From: an uncultured Gammaproteobacteria bacterium
GTDB taxonomy: Bacteria > Pseudomonadota > Gammaproteobacteria > Pseudomonadales > Pseudohongiellaceae
DNA length: 6,812 bases
Direction: 5' to 3'
NCBI GenBank assembly: GCA_937898685.1
Contig: CALEJT010000088.1
Span: 1 to 6,812, forward strand
In this document: positions 1 through 6,812 of the stretch, one piece after another
How the letters are laid out: every line of letters begins with the position of its first letter
How positions within the stretch are numbered: the first letter of the stretch is position 1
Made by a program: the position numbers and the translations under genes
The notes under the pieces: model-generated
Seen by the model: only the letters and a program-made list of their open reading frames with translations
What the model was told of the DNA's origin: nothing
Database searches by the model: none

Positions 1-3000
1 GTCCAACGAGAACGACTGATAGCCCGGCGTGAGCGACAGCTGATAGCGCAGGCGGCCATCGTCGGACACGTAATTGATCGGGAAGGCAAGACTGAAGAAT
101 TCCTGCGGACTGAAGTAACCGCCGTGACCATAGGTGAAGTAGCTGAGGTCATCGGAGAAGCCCATGGCGTTCAGGTGAATGCCCGTCTGCAGATAACTGT
201 CGCGACCGCTGAACGCACGCACGTAACCACCGACACCGAGTGCCACCTGTTTGTTGTCGGCCACGTTGTTGCCGACGTAGTCGTACATGGCGAGGTCGGC
301 ATAGACACCGTTGCCGCGTTCGGACTGATAGGCGATGCCGGCACCACCACCGCGTTTGACCACTCCGCCCCAGGTTTCGCCGCTATAGGGATCCACCACA
401 CCGCCATAGGACAGGATGCTGTCTTTGACGGCGCGCTGCTCCAGACGCAGATTGAGCACGGTGCGCGGCGTCAAGGCAGGCTGCCACTGAATGCCGCCGA
501 CGAAATTGGTTTCTTCGAAGCCGAGCGGCGTGCTGCCGACGTCGACGCCGAAACTGCCGTTGGTATAGCGCAGCGCCAGGCCCATGCCCGCGCCACGCTG
601 ATAGTCGGGCTGCATGTAACCTGCGCGCGACTGGAAGGCTTCGCTCGCGGCCCGGAACGCTTCTTCCATTGCCGCCAGGCTGTTTTCGAAGGCGGCGATG
701 GTCGCCTCGTTGACGGCTTCGAGCGCCGTATCGGAGAGACGCAAGCCATCGGTGGCGAGTACGTCGGTACCGAAATAACGGGCCAAGGTCTGCTTCTGGC
801 CTTCGGTCAAACCTTCCAGACGAATGCCGGCTTCGTACACCGGATTACGCTTGAGGGCATCCTCGAACAGTTTCTTCGCCGCATTTGCTTCGCCTTCCAA
901 ACGCAACCTTTCCGTGAACGGCATGTCCGGGTTGGCATTGGCTTCATCGGCACGCCGACGTGCGGTGAAGTAGCCGATCGCCGTGCTGCCGATGCTGGCG
1001 AGGATTTGATCGAGCTGTTCGGATTGCCCACCGAGTTCTCCCGCTGCCACCGGCAAGGCGTTGCGACCGAAACGAGCCTGCGCCTGCGGTGAATCGTCGA
1101 CGTCACCGCTATTGAGCAATGCCGGCGTTGCTTCGAAGGCGAGACGACCATTACCCAGAGGCGAACCGGAAATGGTGAGCGGTGCGCCTTCGAGACGCTC
1201 CAACTGGCTCATGCCGCTCTCGCCGCTACGCACGTTGAGTTCGATGCCGGCATCGAAGCGCGGCGCATGGGCGTCGTTGATCTCCTCCACCATCGTGTCG
1301 ATGCGACGCACGAGCGCGAAGGTCTGCGCATCTTCTTCCGCCAGCGAAGTGCTGTAGAAATCATCGGGCTCGCGCCCCGGCAACCAGGACAGATTGTTGG
1401 AGCCCGTGCTCGTGCGTTGATCGCGGAAAGGATTGCCGTCGCTGCGTGGCGCCACTTCGGCGACGTTGGGCACGTTGGTGCGCGCCACGCGCAGCAGTTC
1501 GAGCGCACGGCTGTCATCGCCATCCTGTTGAGCGACACGTGCGGCCAGGATCAGATGCTCGGGATTGTTGGAACTGTCGAGGCGATAGCGCTCCACCAAC
1601 TCACCGGCGCGCGTGGTGTTGCCCGATGCCAGTGCCGCCTGGATCGCACCTTCGAGTGCGGGCACGCTGCCGACGTTCTTTTCGAGCACGTAGTTGTAGA
1701 TCTGCTGTGCTTCGTTGTGACGCTCACCGCTGGAATAGACACGCGCCATCGCCAGCAGCAGCGTTTCGTCTTCCGGTGCTTCACGCAGCGGCTGCGCCAG
1801 TTGGTCATAGGCGCTCGCCAACTGCCCAGCTTCGCGCAGCTTGTCGGCGCGAATCACGGCCAGACCATGACGGATCGCCATCAAGGTGTCGCGTTCGTCG
1901 GCACGCTGACCGGCGGCGCGGCGCAGCTCCGTCATGAGGTTGTCGGCTTCGCGATTGCGATCGAGCTGGGCCAGCACCAATACGTGGTTGCCGTATTCGG
2001 AGGGCAACTTATCGCCGTCGCGCGAGAGATCACGCTGCACCCAGCGCAAAGCCAGATCACTGCGTCCCATTTCGTTGAGCGCAAGGGCAAGCTGACCGGC
2101 CATGCCGGGACGCAGACTTTCCTGATCGTAGAGGGAATCGAGCAGCAGCTGCGCCTCGGCCGTGCGTTCCTGCTCGAGCAGCGAGGTCACGCGTTCGAAC
2201 TGCTGACGCACCCGCGCCTGATCGATCAGCTGCGCGATCTCCGGCGTGCGGTCATCGGGATGGATGCTGCTGATCAGGCTCTGCACGCGACTCCAATCCT
2301 GCAGTTCGGCAAACAGCGACGCTGCGATGGCGCGCTGCTCTGCAGTAGCTTCGAAATTGGTCAGAGGTTCCAGAACGCGCTCGGCTTCGCTGACATTGCC
2401 TTCCTTGTAGAGCAGACGTGCCAGATCCACGCGCACCCATTGATGTTCGGGACGCAGGCGCAAGGCGCCACGCAGGGTGGTTTCCGCAGTGAATGGCGTT
2501 TCCGTGGCGGCGCGATCACGCAGCACGTCCACCAGACCCAATTGCGCGGCTTCGTTGGTCGGCTCCTGGCTCAGCACTTCCCGATAGATCGTTTCGGCTT
2601 CGGCGAAATCGCCCAGGCGGCGCAGGATGTCGGCTTCGATCAAACGCGTACCCGGCGTGGCACGGTTGCCGAGTGCACGCACGCGTGCCAGCTCATCCTG
2701 CAGGTTGGTGTCATTGGACGCTGAGGAATTGTTGAGATTGGCGTAGTACGACGCCGTGGTGTAGGCAGTTTGCCATTCTCCCCGACGCGACGGTGCAGCG
2801 CGCATGGCGCGATCCAACCACTGCACGGCTTCGCTGAAATTCTGCCGACGCAGCGCGACGAGACCGAGTCCGGCCTGGGCATCGACGTCGTTGGCATTGA
2901 CACGCAGCGCAGCGCGGAACGCGGCTTCGGCAGCATCGAGACTGCCTTCCTCGAGAGCGACATAGCCGTTCTGACGGCGATCGACCACGGAGCCCTGCTC

Positions 3001-3765
3001 GAAGCGCGCCATCACTGCGGCATCGTCCGGGTAGCGTGCCATGTAGCGGTCGTAACGCGCCTTGTCGGCCTGACGCGCCTCGAGCCAGATCAATGCCTGA
3101 CGCCACGGTGCGCGCACCTGCGGTTGGGCTTCGATCATGGCGGCGAGGCGATCGATGCCTTCGCGGCGCGTGTTTTCGCGATAGGTCAGCACTTCGGCAT
3201 AGGCTCGCGCAATGCCCTGATCTTCAGGATAGGACTGCACCAGACGCTGCAATTGCGTTCTGGCCTCGTTCCAACCGTTCGCCGTGCCGGCCAAGGTCTG
3301 ATAGAACTCGGGCGCAAGCGCGCGCGAAGGCTGACGCTCGCCGAAGATGCCGCGATAGATCACGATGGCATCGTCGTAGCGGCCGTCGGCGGCGAGGCTG
3401 CGGGCACGCGCCAACTCCACCTGACTGATGGTCTCGTCGATCGAGACGTTGTTGAGTTCCTCGATGCGCTGATCGCCCGGGATCAGCGCTTCCAGACGCG
3501 CGCTCCAGCGCTCGGCATCGGCGGTACGCCCTTCTTCACGCGCACGCATGGCGAGCCGATAGATGATTTCCGGACTGTTCGGTCGCGCCTCGACGTAGCG
3601 CTCGAGCGCCTGGCGCGCCAGATCCGGACGCTGGTTGTTTTCCCAGTAATCAGCCTGACGCAGCAGCGCATCCAACGCGTCGGAGCTGGCGTCGGCCGCC
3701 CAGGCCGCTGCGCCGATACTGCATGCGAGGGTCAGTAGCCCTACTTTCAGCTTGTTACTCGTCAT
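1..3765 (-). CDS. bcsC: Cellulose synthase operon protein BcsC: TPR scaffold and outer-membrane barrel, 3'-truncated
   Basis: I translated this frame codon by codon: it is open for 1,255 codons from ATG 3765 to the window edge, with no internal stop. BcsC forms the periplasmic TPR conduit and the outer-membrane pore through which cellulose leaves the cell. Residues 1-23 are a Sec signal peptide. Residues about 38-768 are a run of roughly 17-19 TPR units, for example GRYDDAIVIYRGIFG, GSLDAAEAAFRAALRVNAND and GDFAEAETIYREVLSQEPTN. After a linker (about 775-836), the BcsC C-terminal barrel domain begins near FDAGIELNVRSGESGMSQL (838 on) and holds the family motifs DVGSTPLGF (1075-1083) and YGHGGYFSPQEFFSL (1212-1226). 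The barrel is interrupted by an unusual insert at about 914-1050. By comparison with the family, some 100 C-terminal residues lie beyond position 1. The full protein would be near 1,350 residues, against 1,157 in E. coli and about 1,300 in Komagataeibacter. The start overlaps the end of bcsAB, so the two genes are co-transcribed. Confidence 0.95.
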   Translation of the reverse strand, partial: MTSNKLKVGLLTLACSIGAAAWAADASSDALDALLRQADYWENNQRPDLARQALERYVEARPNSPEIIYRLAMRAREEGRTADAERWSARLEALIPGDQRIEELNNVSIDETISQVELARARSLAADGRYDDAIVIYRGIFGERQPSRALAPEFYQTLAGTANGWNEARTQLQRLVQSYPEDQGIARAYAEVLTYRENTRREGIDRLAAMIEAQPQVRAPWRQALIWLEARQADKARYDRYMARYPDDAAVMARFEQGSVVDRRQNGYVALEEGSLDAAEAAFRAALRVNANDVDAQAGLGLVALRRQNFSEAVQWLDRAMRAAPSRRGEWQTAYTTASYYANLNNSSASNDTNLQDELARVRALGNRATPGTRLIEADILRRLGDFAEAETIYREVLSQEPTNEAAQLGLVDVLRDRAATETPFTAETTLRGALRLRPEHQWVRVDLARLLYKEGNVSEAERVLEPLTNFEATAEQRAIAASLFAELQDWSRVQSLISSIHPDDRTPEIAQLIDQARVRQQFERVTSLLEQERTAEAQLLLDSLYDQESLRPGMAGQLALALNEMGRSDLALRWVQRDLSRDGDKLPSEYGNHVLVLAQLDRNREADNLMTELRRAAGQRADERDTLMAIRHGLAVIRADKLREAGQLASAYDQLAQPLREAPEDETLLLAMARVYSSGERHNEAQQIYNYVLEKNVGSVPALEGAIQAALASGNTTRAGELVERYRLDSSNNPEHLILAARVAQQDGDDSRALELLRVARTNVPNVAEVAPRSDGNPFRDQRTSTGSNNLSWLPGREPDDFYSTSLAEEDAQTFALVRRIDTMVEEINDAHAPRFDAGIELNVRSGESGMSQLERLEGAPLTISGSPLGNGRLAFEATPALLNSGDVDDSPQAQARFGRNALPVAAGELGGQSEQLDQILASIGSTAIGYFTARRRADEANANPDMPFTERLRLEGEANAAKKLFEDALKRNPVYEAGIRLEGLTEGQKQTLARYFGTDVLATDGLRLSDTALEAVNEATIAAFENSLAAMEEAFRAASEAFQSRAGYMQPDYQRGAGMGLALRYTNGSFGVDVGSTPLGFEETNFVGGIQWQPALTPRTVLNLRLEQRAVKDSILSYGGVVDPYSGETWGGVVKRGGGAGIAYQSERGNGVYADLAMYDYVGNNVADNKQVALGVGGYVRAFSGRDSYLQTGIHLNAMGFSDDLSYFTYGHGGYFSPQEFFSLAFPINYVSDDGRLRYQLSLTPGYQSFSLD
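616..1026 (-). other. Helical insert of about 137 residues inside the BcsC barrel domain
   Basis: Between the early barrel strands (RLAFEATPALLNSGDV, about 874-889, then the family-like RFG at 898-900) and the later strand GAGMGLALRYTNG (1058-1070), BcsC homologues I know have only a few tens of residues. Here about 137 extra residues (914-1050) are charged, alanine- and glutamate-rich and probably alpha-helical. They include a TPR-like hairpin, GEANAAKKLFEDALKRNP (958-975), and a long helix around ATIAAFENSLAAMEEAF. If the short turns of the barrel face the periplasm, this insert sits in an extracellular loop. Borders and topology are inferred by eye. Confidence 0.6.
3697..3765 (-). other. 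Sec signal peptide of BcsC
   Basis: The N-terminus MTSNKLKVGLLTLACSIGAA then WAAD has two lysines, a short hydrophobic core and an AxA site (A21-W-A23), with likely cleavage after A23. C15 lies within the core, but TLAC lacks the usual Leu-[Ala/Ser]-[Gly/Ala]-Cys lipobox, so signal peptidase I processing is favoured over a lipoprotein. Confidence 0.8.
3755..3765 (-). other. 11-base bcsAB/bcsC overlap (translational coupling site)
   Basis: The bcsC start codon (3765-3763) lies upstream of the bcsAB TAA stop (3757-3755), so ATGACGAGTAA is read in two frames. I see no strong Shine-Dalgarno sequence at normal spacing: the bases before the ATG are GCGAGAACAACTCCT, with only a weak GAGA about 11 bases upstream. 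Ribosomes finishing bcsAB probably re-initiate at bcsC. The start is supported by the clean signal peptide that follows. Confidence 0.85.
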
Positions 3766-6700
3766 AGGAGTTGTTCTCGCGTTTCATCCTGCGTTGAGCT
3801 CGGCGTTCCAGACTGCGGTAGATGATGGAACCGACCAAGACCGAGATGAGCAGCATCGCCAACACCATCGGCAGCACGTACTGGCCCAACAGCCAGCGCA
3901 GTTCCTGGTGCTTGGGCAGAACCCCACGTCCTTCCCGTGGACCGATGCTGTAGCTCGTTACCTTGCTCATGTCTTCGAAGAGCGCCAGGTCGCCACGGAT
4001 GGCGGCGTTGACCTCTTCGTCCTTCAAGGCACTGATCATGGCGGGGAGATAGGCTTCGTCCGTTGCAGCCACCACCACCACGTTCCGTCCGGGATCGACC
4101 GGTGAAGGGAAACTGAAAAAGCCATTGATGCGTCCATTCTCGTTGAGGCGGGTGCGGGCCAGGTAGACGTCGGTGGACCAGTCGGCCCGCAGCCAACGTT
4201 TGATCGTGCTCATCATGTCGAGTGAACGCAGACCCAGCGTGCCATCCTGACCGACCGAGAAGACGCTGCCGCGCAGGAGCTCGTTGCCGCGCAGCGAAGC
4301 GAGATCGCTGATCACGAGCAGGTCGCTGCCACGCAAACCTTCGTTGACCTGGAGTCCCTTCAGGATTTCCAGACCGAACACCGGATGACCGGTATAACCG
4401 CCTATGCGACCGGCGATGTTCAGCGCCGCATGCATCTGCTGCAGCGAGGGACGCTCGGGCAGCATCAACACCGTTTCATTCAGATCCGGTCGGATCGTGA
4501 ACGGGAAGGTGCCGGCGGCAAACAGCGACAAATCGGGCAGAGTCGCGAAGTTGTTGGCGTGGGTGAGGTCGAGATGCGACGACGACATCAGACCGGCATT
4601 GATGGAAGCCGGCAGATTGAGGTTGCAGTCGTCGCGCTCGCGGATCGCCATGTTGAAGTAGAAGCTGATCTCGTTGTTGCCATAGAGCAGCTCGGGATTG
4701 AGACGCACACTGCGCGTCACCGTGCCGCTGTCGCGTCCGATCAACTGCAGGAAGCGATACCAGGGCCCGAAGTTGTCGGCGGCCAGAGAAGCGAGATATT
4801 CACCGTTGAGCATCACTTCCAGACGCGACTTGCGCTTGTCGATCCAGTCGCCATCGGGGAACTGATACTCGAGATTGGCCTTGATCTTGCGCCCCGGCCA
4901 CACATACAGATCCGGCGGCAGCTTGAAGCTGAAACGGCGCGCGGGAGAACGCACGTCGCGCTGTGTCATCTGATCCTGCGCCAACTGGTTCAGGTAGACG
5001 AGCTCACCCGTATGTTGCCAGCGCGGCGCTTCGTAGGCATTGAGATTGGGCAGAGGCAGAGGCTCCGCCACCACCTGATTGCCGCTCAGCGAATCACCAC
5101 GCAGCGCCAGGTAGTTGGCGGCGATCTGCAGTTCTCGATCGTCCGTGCCGGCGATCACGAGCAACTGGTAGAGCGGGTTCAGCGGATGCGCCATCTGCAA
5201 CAGCATCGGACGGTTGATCGGCGGCAACTGCAGATCGGGCACGAAGTCGCCTTGCGTCACCAGCACGATGGCATTGCTGTTGGGCAGGCGGTTGGTGGAA
5301 AGCGGGAAATCGACGTTGCGATAGTCGGCGAGCGCGCCGAGGTAGGACGCGGTGACCATGGCAGCGCGCAGTGCCCCCATGCGCGGAGCGCCCGGCAATA
5401 CCACCGGCACTTCGATCGAATCCATGTCGCCCTCGTCCACGAAGGGCGCCGGGAACATGCTGAGATCTCGCGTCGCCGGAATCTTCTGCACGCTCATGCG
5501 CAACTGCGTGTGTGGTGCCAGTTGCACCCAGATGTTGGGATTGAGGATGTTCGAGCACAGCTGGCGTGTTTCACCGGCCAGACGAAATTCCAGCTGGTTG
5601 TGCACGATGATGAGCTCGGGCGGGATCGTGATGACGCGCACGAGACCGTCGGCATTGAAACGCCCCAGAAACACTCGTTCCACCATCACGCCGTTGAGCA
5701 CGATGTCGAGATAGCTGACCTCGTCGAGCAGTTCGGGGGAATAGGTCAGATCGAGTTCCAACTGCGCCTGCGACACCACTTCGTCGCGACGCAGACTGAA
5801 CGGCAAGCCGGCCTGCGCGCCGTTACCCTGCAGGCGCAGACCTTCGGGTTGTCCCATGTCGACCAGGGACAGACGACGGTTGGCACTGGATTCCGGTGCA
5901 AAGGCCGGACGACCGGTGGCATCGGTGCGCAAGGCCGGCAGCGGCTGCAGTTCGACCGACGCCGGTGCAGCGGCGTTGCCGTTCACGTCGCTGGCGGAAT
6001 CTGCAGGGGGTACCGCGGCCGCAGTGGGTGCCGTCTCGGTTGTTGCTGCCTGATCCGCTTGGGCAACGGGCGGAACAGTTTCGATTGCCGCGGTGGCGGG
6101 CGTCTGCGCCATCGCGTTCATGCTCGCCATCACACCTACGACGACCAATAGAAGGAACAACAAGCGTCCACGCCAGGTACCCGTGATCCCGATCGCGCCA
6201 TCACCATCGACGCCTGGCTCGGCTGGGTTCGGTTTCCAATCGGCGGCAAAGAAACCACTGATGGCGCGGAAGATGATGCGCAGCGAGTGCAGCGGGCGAT
6301 CCTCGCCCTCGGGCAGATCCTGCAACCAGGCATCGGGACGGCCCATCACGAGACGCACGAGATCGCGCCGCGCCTCCAGACTCATGTGCTTGAACTGAAA
6401 GCCCATGGTCGAACCCTGCCGCGCACGCTTGCCGTCCTTGCGGTCGACATAGGAGACGGGGAACACCATGCACTCGTCTTCATAGTAGAGCTCGATGCTC
6501 TCCACCATCGAGGGATCCATCAGGTTCTCGGGGCGCTTCAACCCGATGCCGCCCATCGAAATGTCGAAGGAGGTAGTGCGCATCGTATGACCATTCTCGA
6601 GATGCAACACCACCGGCACTGCCAGCTCGATGCGCACGCTCTTGCGTACCTGGCGCCGCTCGTTGGCCACCGCGATCGCCGCGAACAGGAAGATCAGACT

Positions 6701-6812
6701 CAAGAAGGCCCAGAACAGGTTGAAGAACAGCACACTGATCTGCGCCGGCTCCCAGACGAGCACACGGATAGTGCCCCAGACCATGCCGGCGATGAGTAGG
6801 AAGATGAAGAAG
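3755..6812 (-). CDS. bcsAB: Fused cellulose synthase BcsA-BcsB (AcsAB type), 5'-truncated: end of BcsA plus whole BcsB
   Basis: This is the 3' part of a single reading frame that joins the catalytic subunit BcsA to the periplasmic subunit BcsB. The gene enters at the right edge: nine open codons (FFIFLLIAG) precede the Met at 6784, so that Met is internal and not a start. Counting from it, residues 16-40 form the last BcsA membrane helix and 43-150 the c-di-GMP-binding PilZ domain. A hydrophobic signal-like helix (206-226) and an Ala/Thr/Pro/Gln-rich linker (227-300) follow. Then comes BcsB, with two rounds of carbohydrate-binding-like plus flavodoxin-like fold (about 310-945, including VPVVLPGAPRMG, LPPDLY and FPFTIRPDL), and a C-terminal membrane anchor (964-989) with a basic tail. 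BcsB-family features match E. coli BcsB along the length, as I recall that sequence. The gene stops at TAA 3757-3755. By family knowledge the complete protein should be about 1,550 residues, like Komagataeibacter AcsAB. The catalytic GT2 domain is outside the window. Confidence 0.95.
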   Translation of the reverse strand, partial: FFIFLLIAGMVWGTIRVLVWEPAQISVLFFNLFWAFLSLIFLFAAIAVANERRQVRKSVRIELAVPVVLHLENGHTMRTTSFDISMGGIGLKRPENLMDPSMVESIELYYEDECMVFPVSYVDRKDGKRARQGSTMGFQFKHMSLEARRDLVRLVMGRPDAWLQDLPEGEDRPLHSLRIIFRAISGFFAADWKPNPAEPGVDGDGAIGITGTWRGRLLFLLLVVVGVMASMNAMAQTPATAAIETVPPVAQADQAATTETAPTAAAVPPADSASDVNGNAAAPASVELQPLPALRTDATGRPAFAPESSANRRLSLVDMGQPEGLRLQGNGAQAGLPFSLRRDEVVSQAQLELDLTYSPELLDEVSYLDIVLNGVMVERVFLGRFNADGLVRVITIPPELIIVHNQLEFRLAGETRQLCSNILNPNIWVQLAPHTQLRMSVQKIPATRDLSMFPAPFVDEGDMDSIEVPVVLPGAPRMGALRAAMVTASYLGALADYRNVDFPLSTNRLPNSNAIVLVTQGDFVPDLQLPPINRPMLLQMAHPLNPLYQLLVIAGTDDRELQIAANYLALRGDSLSGNQVVAEPLPLPNLNAYEAPRWQHTGELVYLNQLAQDQMTQRDVRSPARRFSFKLPPDLYVWPGRKIKANLEYQFPDGDWIDKRKSRLEVMLNGEYLASLAADNFGPWYRFLQLIGRDSGTVTRSVRLNPELLYGNNEISFYFNMAIRERDDCNLNLPASINAGLMSSSHLDLTHANNFATLPDLSLFAAGTFPFTIRPDLNETVLMLPERPSLQQMHAALNIAGRIGGYTGHPVFGLEILKGLQVNEGLRGSDLLVISDLASLRGNELLRGSVFSVGQDGTLGLRSLDMMSTIKRWLRADWSTDVYLARTRLNENGRINGFFSFPSPVDPGRNVVVVAATDEAYLPAMISALKDEEVNAAIRGDLALFEDMSKVTSYSIGPREGRGVLPKHQELRWLLGQYVLPMVLAMLLISVLVGSIIYRSLERRAQRRMKRENNSYDE
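5885..6106 (-). other. Low-complexity Ala/Thr/Pro/Gln-rich linker before the BcsB core
   Basis: About 74 residues (227-300 from the Met at 6784) after the putative cleavage site are rich in A, T, P, Q, S and D, as in TETAPTAAAVPPADSASD, with no predicted fold. E. coli BcsB has a comparable but shorter disordered start after its signal peptide. It is most likely a flexible periplasmic spacer. Confidence 0.7.
6107..6169 (-). other. Internal signal-peptide-like membrane segment at the BcsA/BcsB junction
   Basis: The stretch WRGR followed by LLFLLLVVVGVMASMNAMA, then Q, has a basic flank, a hydrophobic core and an AxA site (A224-M-A226, numbered from the Met at 6784). This is the layout of a Sec signal peptide, yet it lies in the middle of the polypeptide. 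It sits where the BcsB signal peptide would be if the genes were separate. Topology requires a crossing here, because the PilZ domain is cytoplasmic and BcsB is periplasmic. Signal peptidase could cut after A226 to release BcsB as a separate subunit, or the segment could stay as a tether. Komagataeibacter AcsAB is reported to be recovered as two polypeptides, which supports cleavage but does not prove it here. Confidence 0.75.
6335..6658 (-). other. PilZ domain of BcsA (c-di-GMP switch) within bcsAB
   Basis: The domain follows directly after the last BcsA membrane helix. Both halves of the c-di-GMP-binding signature are intact: an RxxxR motif in ERRQVRKSVR (R43xxxR47 or R47xxxR51 counted from the Met at 6784; the second pair lines up with the E. 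coli motif as I recall it) and DxSxxG as DISMGG (D74, S76, G79). In BcsA, c-di-GMP binding here frees the gating loop that otherwise blocks UDP-glucose access. Both motifs being intact suggests this synthase is still controlled by c-di-GMP; that is inference from family behaviour. The end of the domain is approximate. An amphipathic stretch, SLRIIFRAISGFFAADW (167-183), follows it. Confidence 0.9.

Larger units (their letters stand above)
3755..6106 (-). other. BcsB moiety of the fusion (periplasmic glucan-guiding subunit)
   Basis: Residues 227-1009 (from the Met at 6784) make up a mature BcsB of usual length, about 780 residues. Approximate domains are a first carbohydrate-binding-like domain (312-450), a first flavodoxin-like domain (455-570), a second carbohydrate-binding-like domain (615-745), a second flavodoxin-like domain (755-945), then an interface helix and a transmembrane anchor (964-989). 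The charged tail RSLERRAQRRMKR after the anchor fits a cytoplasmic C-terminus. The moiety contains only two cysteines, C410 (in RQLCSN) and C720 (in RDDCNL), at positions equivalent to the two cysteines of E. coli BcsB as I remember it. They probably form a periplasmic disulfide. Domain borders are estimates by eye. Confidence 0.85.

Noticed and set aside
124..1092. Plus-strand open frame of 322 codons
   Set aside because: It is a shadow antisense to the BcsC barrel domain, beginning with a GTG that has no convincing ribosome binding site and ending at the complement of a TCA codon.
1267..2724. Plus-strand open frame of 485 codons
   Set aside because: It is in the codon-aligned frame antisense to the BcsC TPR region and ends at the complement of a TCA codon. 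I recognise no family.
2770..3738. Plus-strand open frame of 322 codons
   Set aside because: It is a shadow antisense to the BcsC N-terminal TPR region and ends at the complement of the CTA codon in the signal peptide.
3721..3765. BcsC as a lipoprotein through C15
   Set aside because: The residues before the Cys (TLAC) do not fit a lipobox, and a good AxA signal peptidase I site follows at 21-23.
4385..6151. Plus-strand open frame of 588 codons
   Set aside because: It lies codon-for-codon antisense to bcsAB. The translation is rich in His, Arg and Gln with no recognisable domain or membrane pattern, while the opposite strand encodes a clear BcsB.
6107..6340. A separate bcsB start inside the fusion
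   Set aside because: There is no stop codon between PilZ and BcsB, and I see no ATG with a good ribosome binding site just before the signal-like segment. The nearest upstream ATG (in VMGRPDAW) would add about 60 unrelated residues before it.
6755..6784. ATG at 6784 as the true start of a separate PilZ-BcsB protein
   Set aside because: The frame stays open to the window edge, and the residues before it (FFIFLLIAG) continue a BcsA membrane helix, so it is an internal Met of a longer gene.

Overview
The window holds the middle of a bacterial cellulose synthase (bcs/acs) operon, all on the minus strand and read from right to left. Two very long genes fill every base, and both run off the window. 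From 6812 down to 3755 lies the 3' part of a fused bcsA-bcsB gene. It encodes the last two BcsA membrane helices and the BcsA PilZ domain, then, with no stop codon, a complete BcsB. From 3765 down to position 1 lies bcsC, the TPR and outer-membrane beta-barrel export subunit, which lacks only its last roughly 100 residues. The two genes overlap by 11 bases, so there is no room between them for a bcsZ endoglucanase, a promoter or a terminator.

Working model. BcsA polymerises UDP-glucose and extrudes glucan through the inner membrane when c-di-GMP binds the PilZ domain; the catalytic GT2 part lies outside the window, to the right. BcsB is the periplasmic, membrane-anchored partner that guides the glucan. 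BcsC carries it across the periplasm on a TPR scaffold and out through a barrel. A fused AB gene followed directly by C resembles the acsAB-acsC operon of Komagataeibacter (Gluconacetobacter) more than the separate bcsA-bcsB-bcsZ-bcsC layout of Escherichia coli. If the resemblance holds, a bcsD-like gene may follow to the left of position 1, but it cannot be seen here.

The organism is very probably a Gram-negative proteobacterium: it has an outer-membrane barrel, Sec-type signal peptides and a fairly high GC content with strongly GC-biased third codon positions. I cannot name a genus from this sequence. There are no RNA genes, mobile elements, CRISPR arrays, long repeats or gene-free stretches. 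Several long plus-strand open frames (up to 588 codons) are antisense shadows of the two real genes.

This is a known system rather than a new one. The points most worth a second look are the AB fusion with a signal-peptide-like segment buried at its junction, and an unusual helical insert of about 137 residues inside the BcsC barrel domain, predicted to face the outside of the cell.
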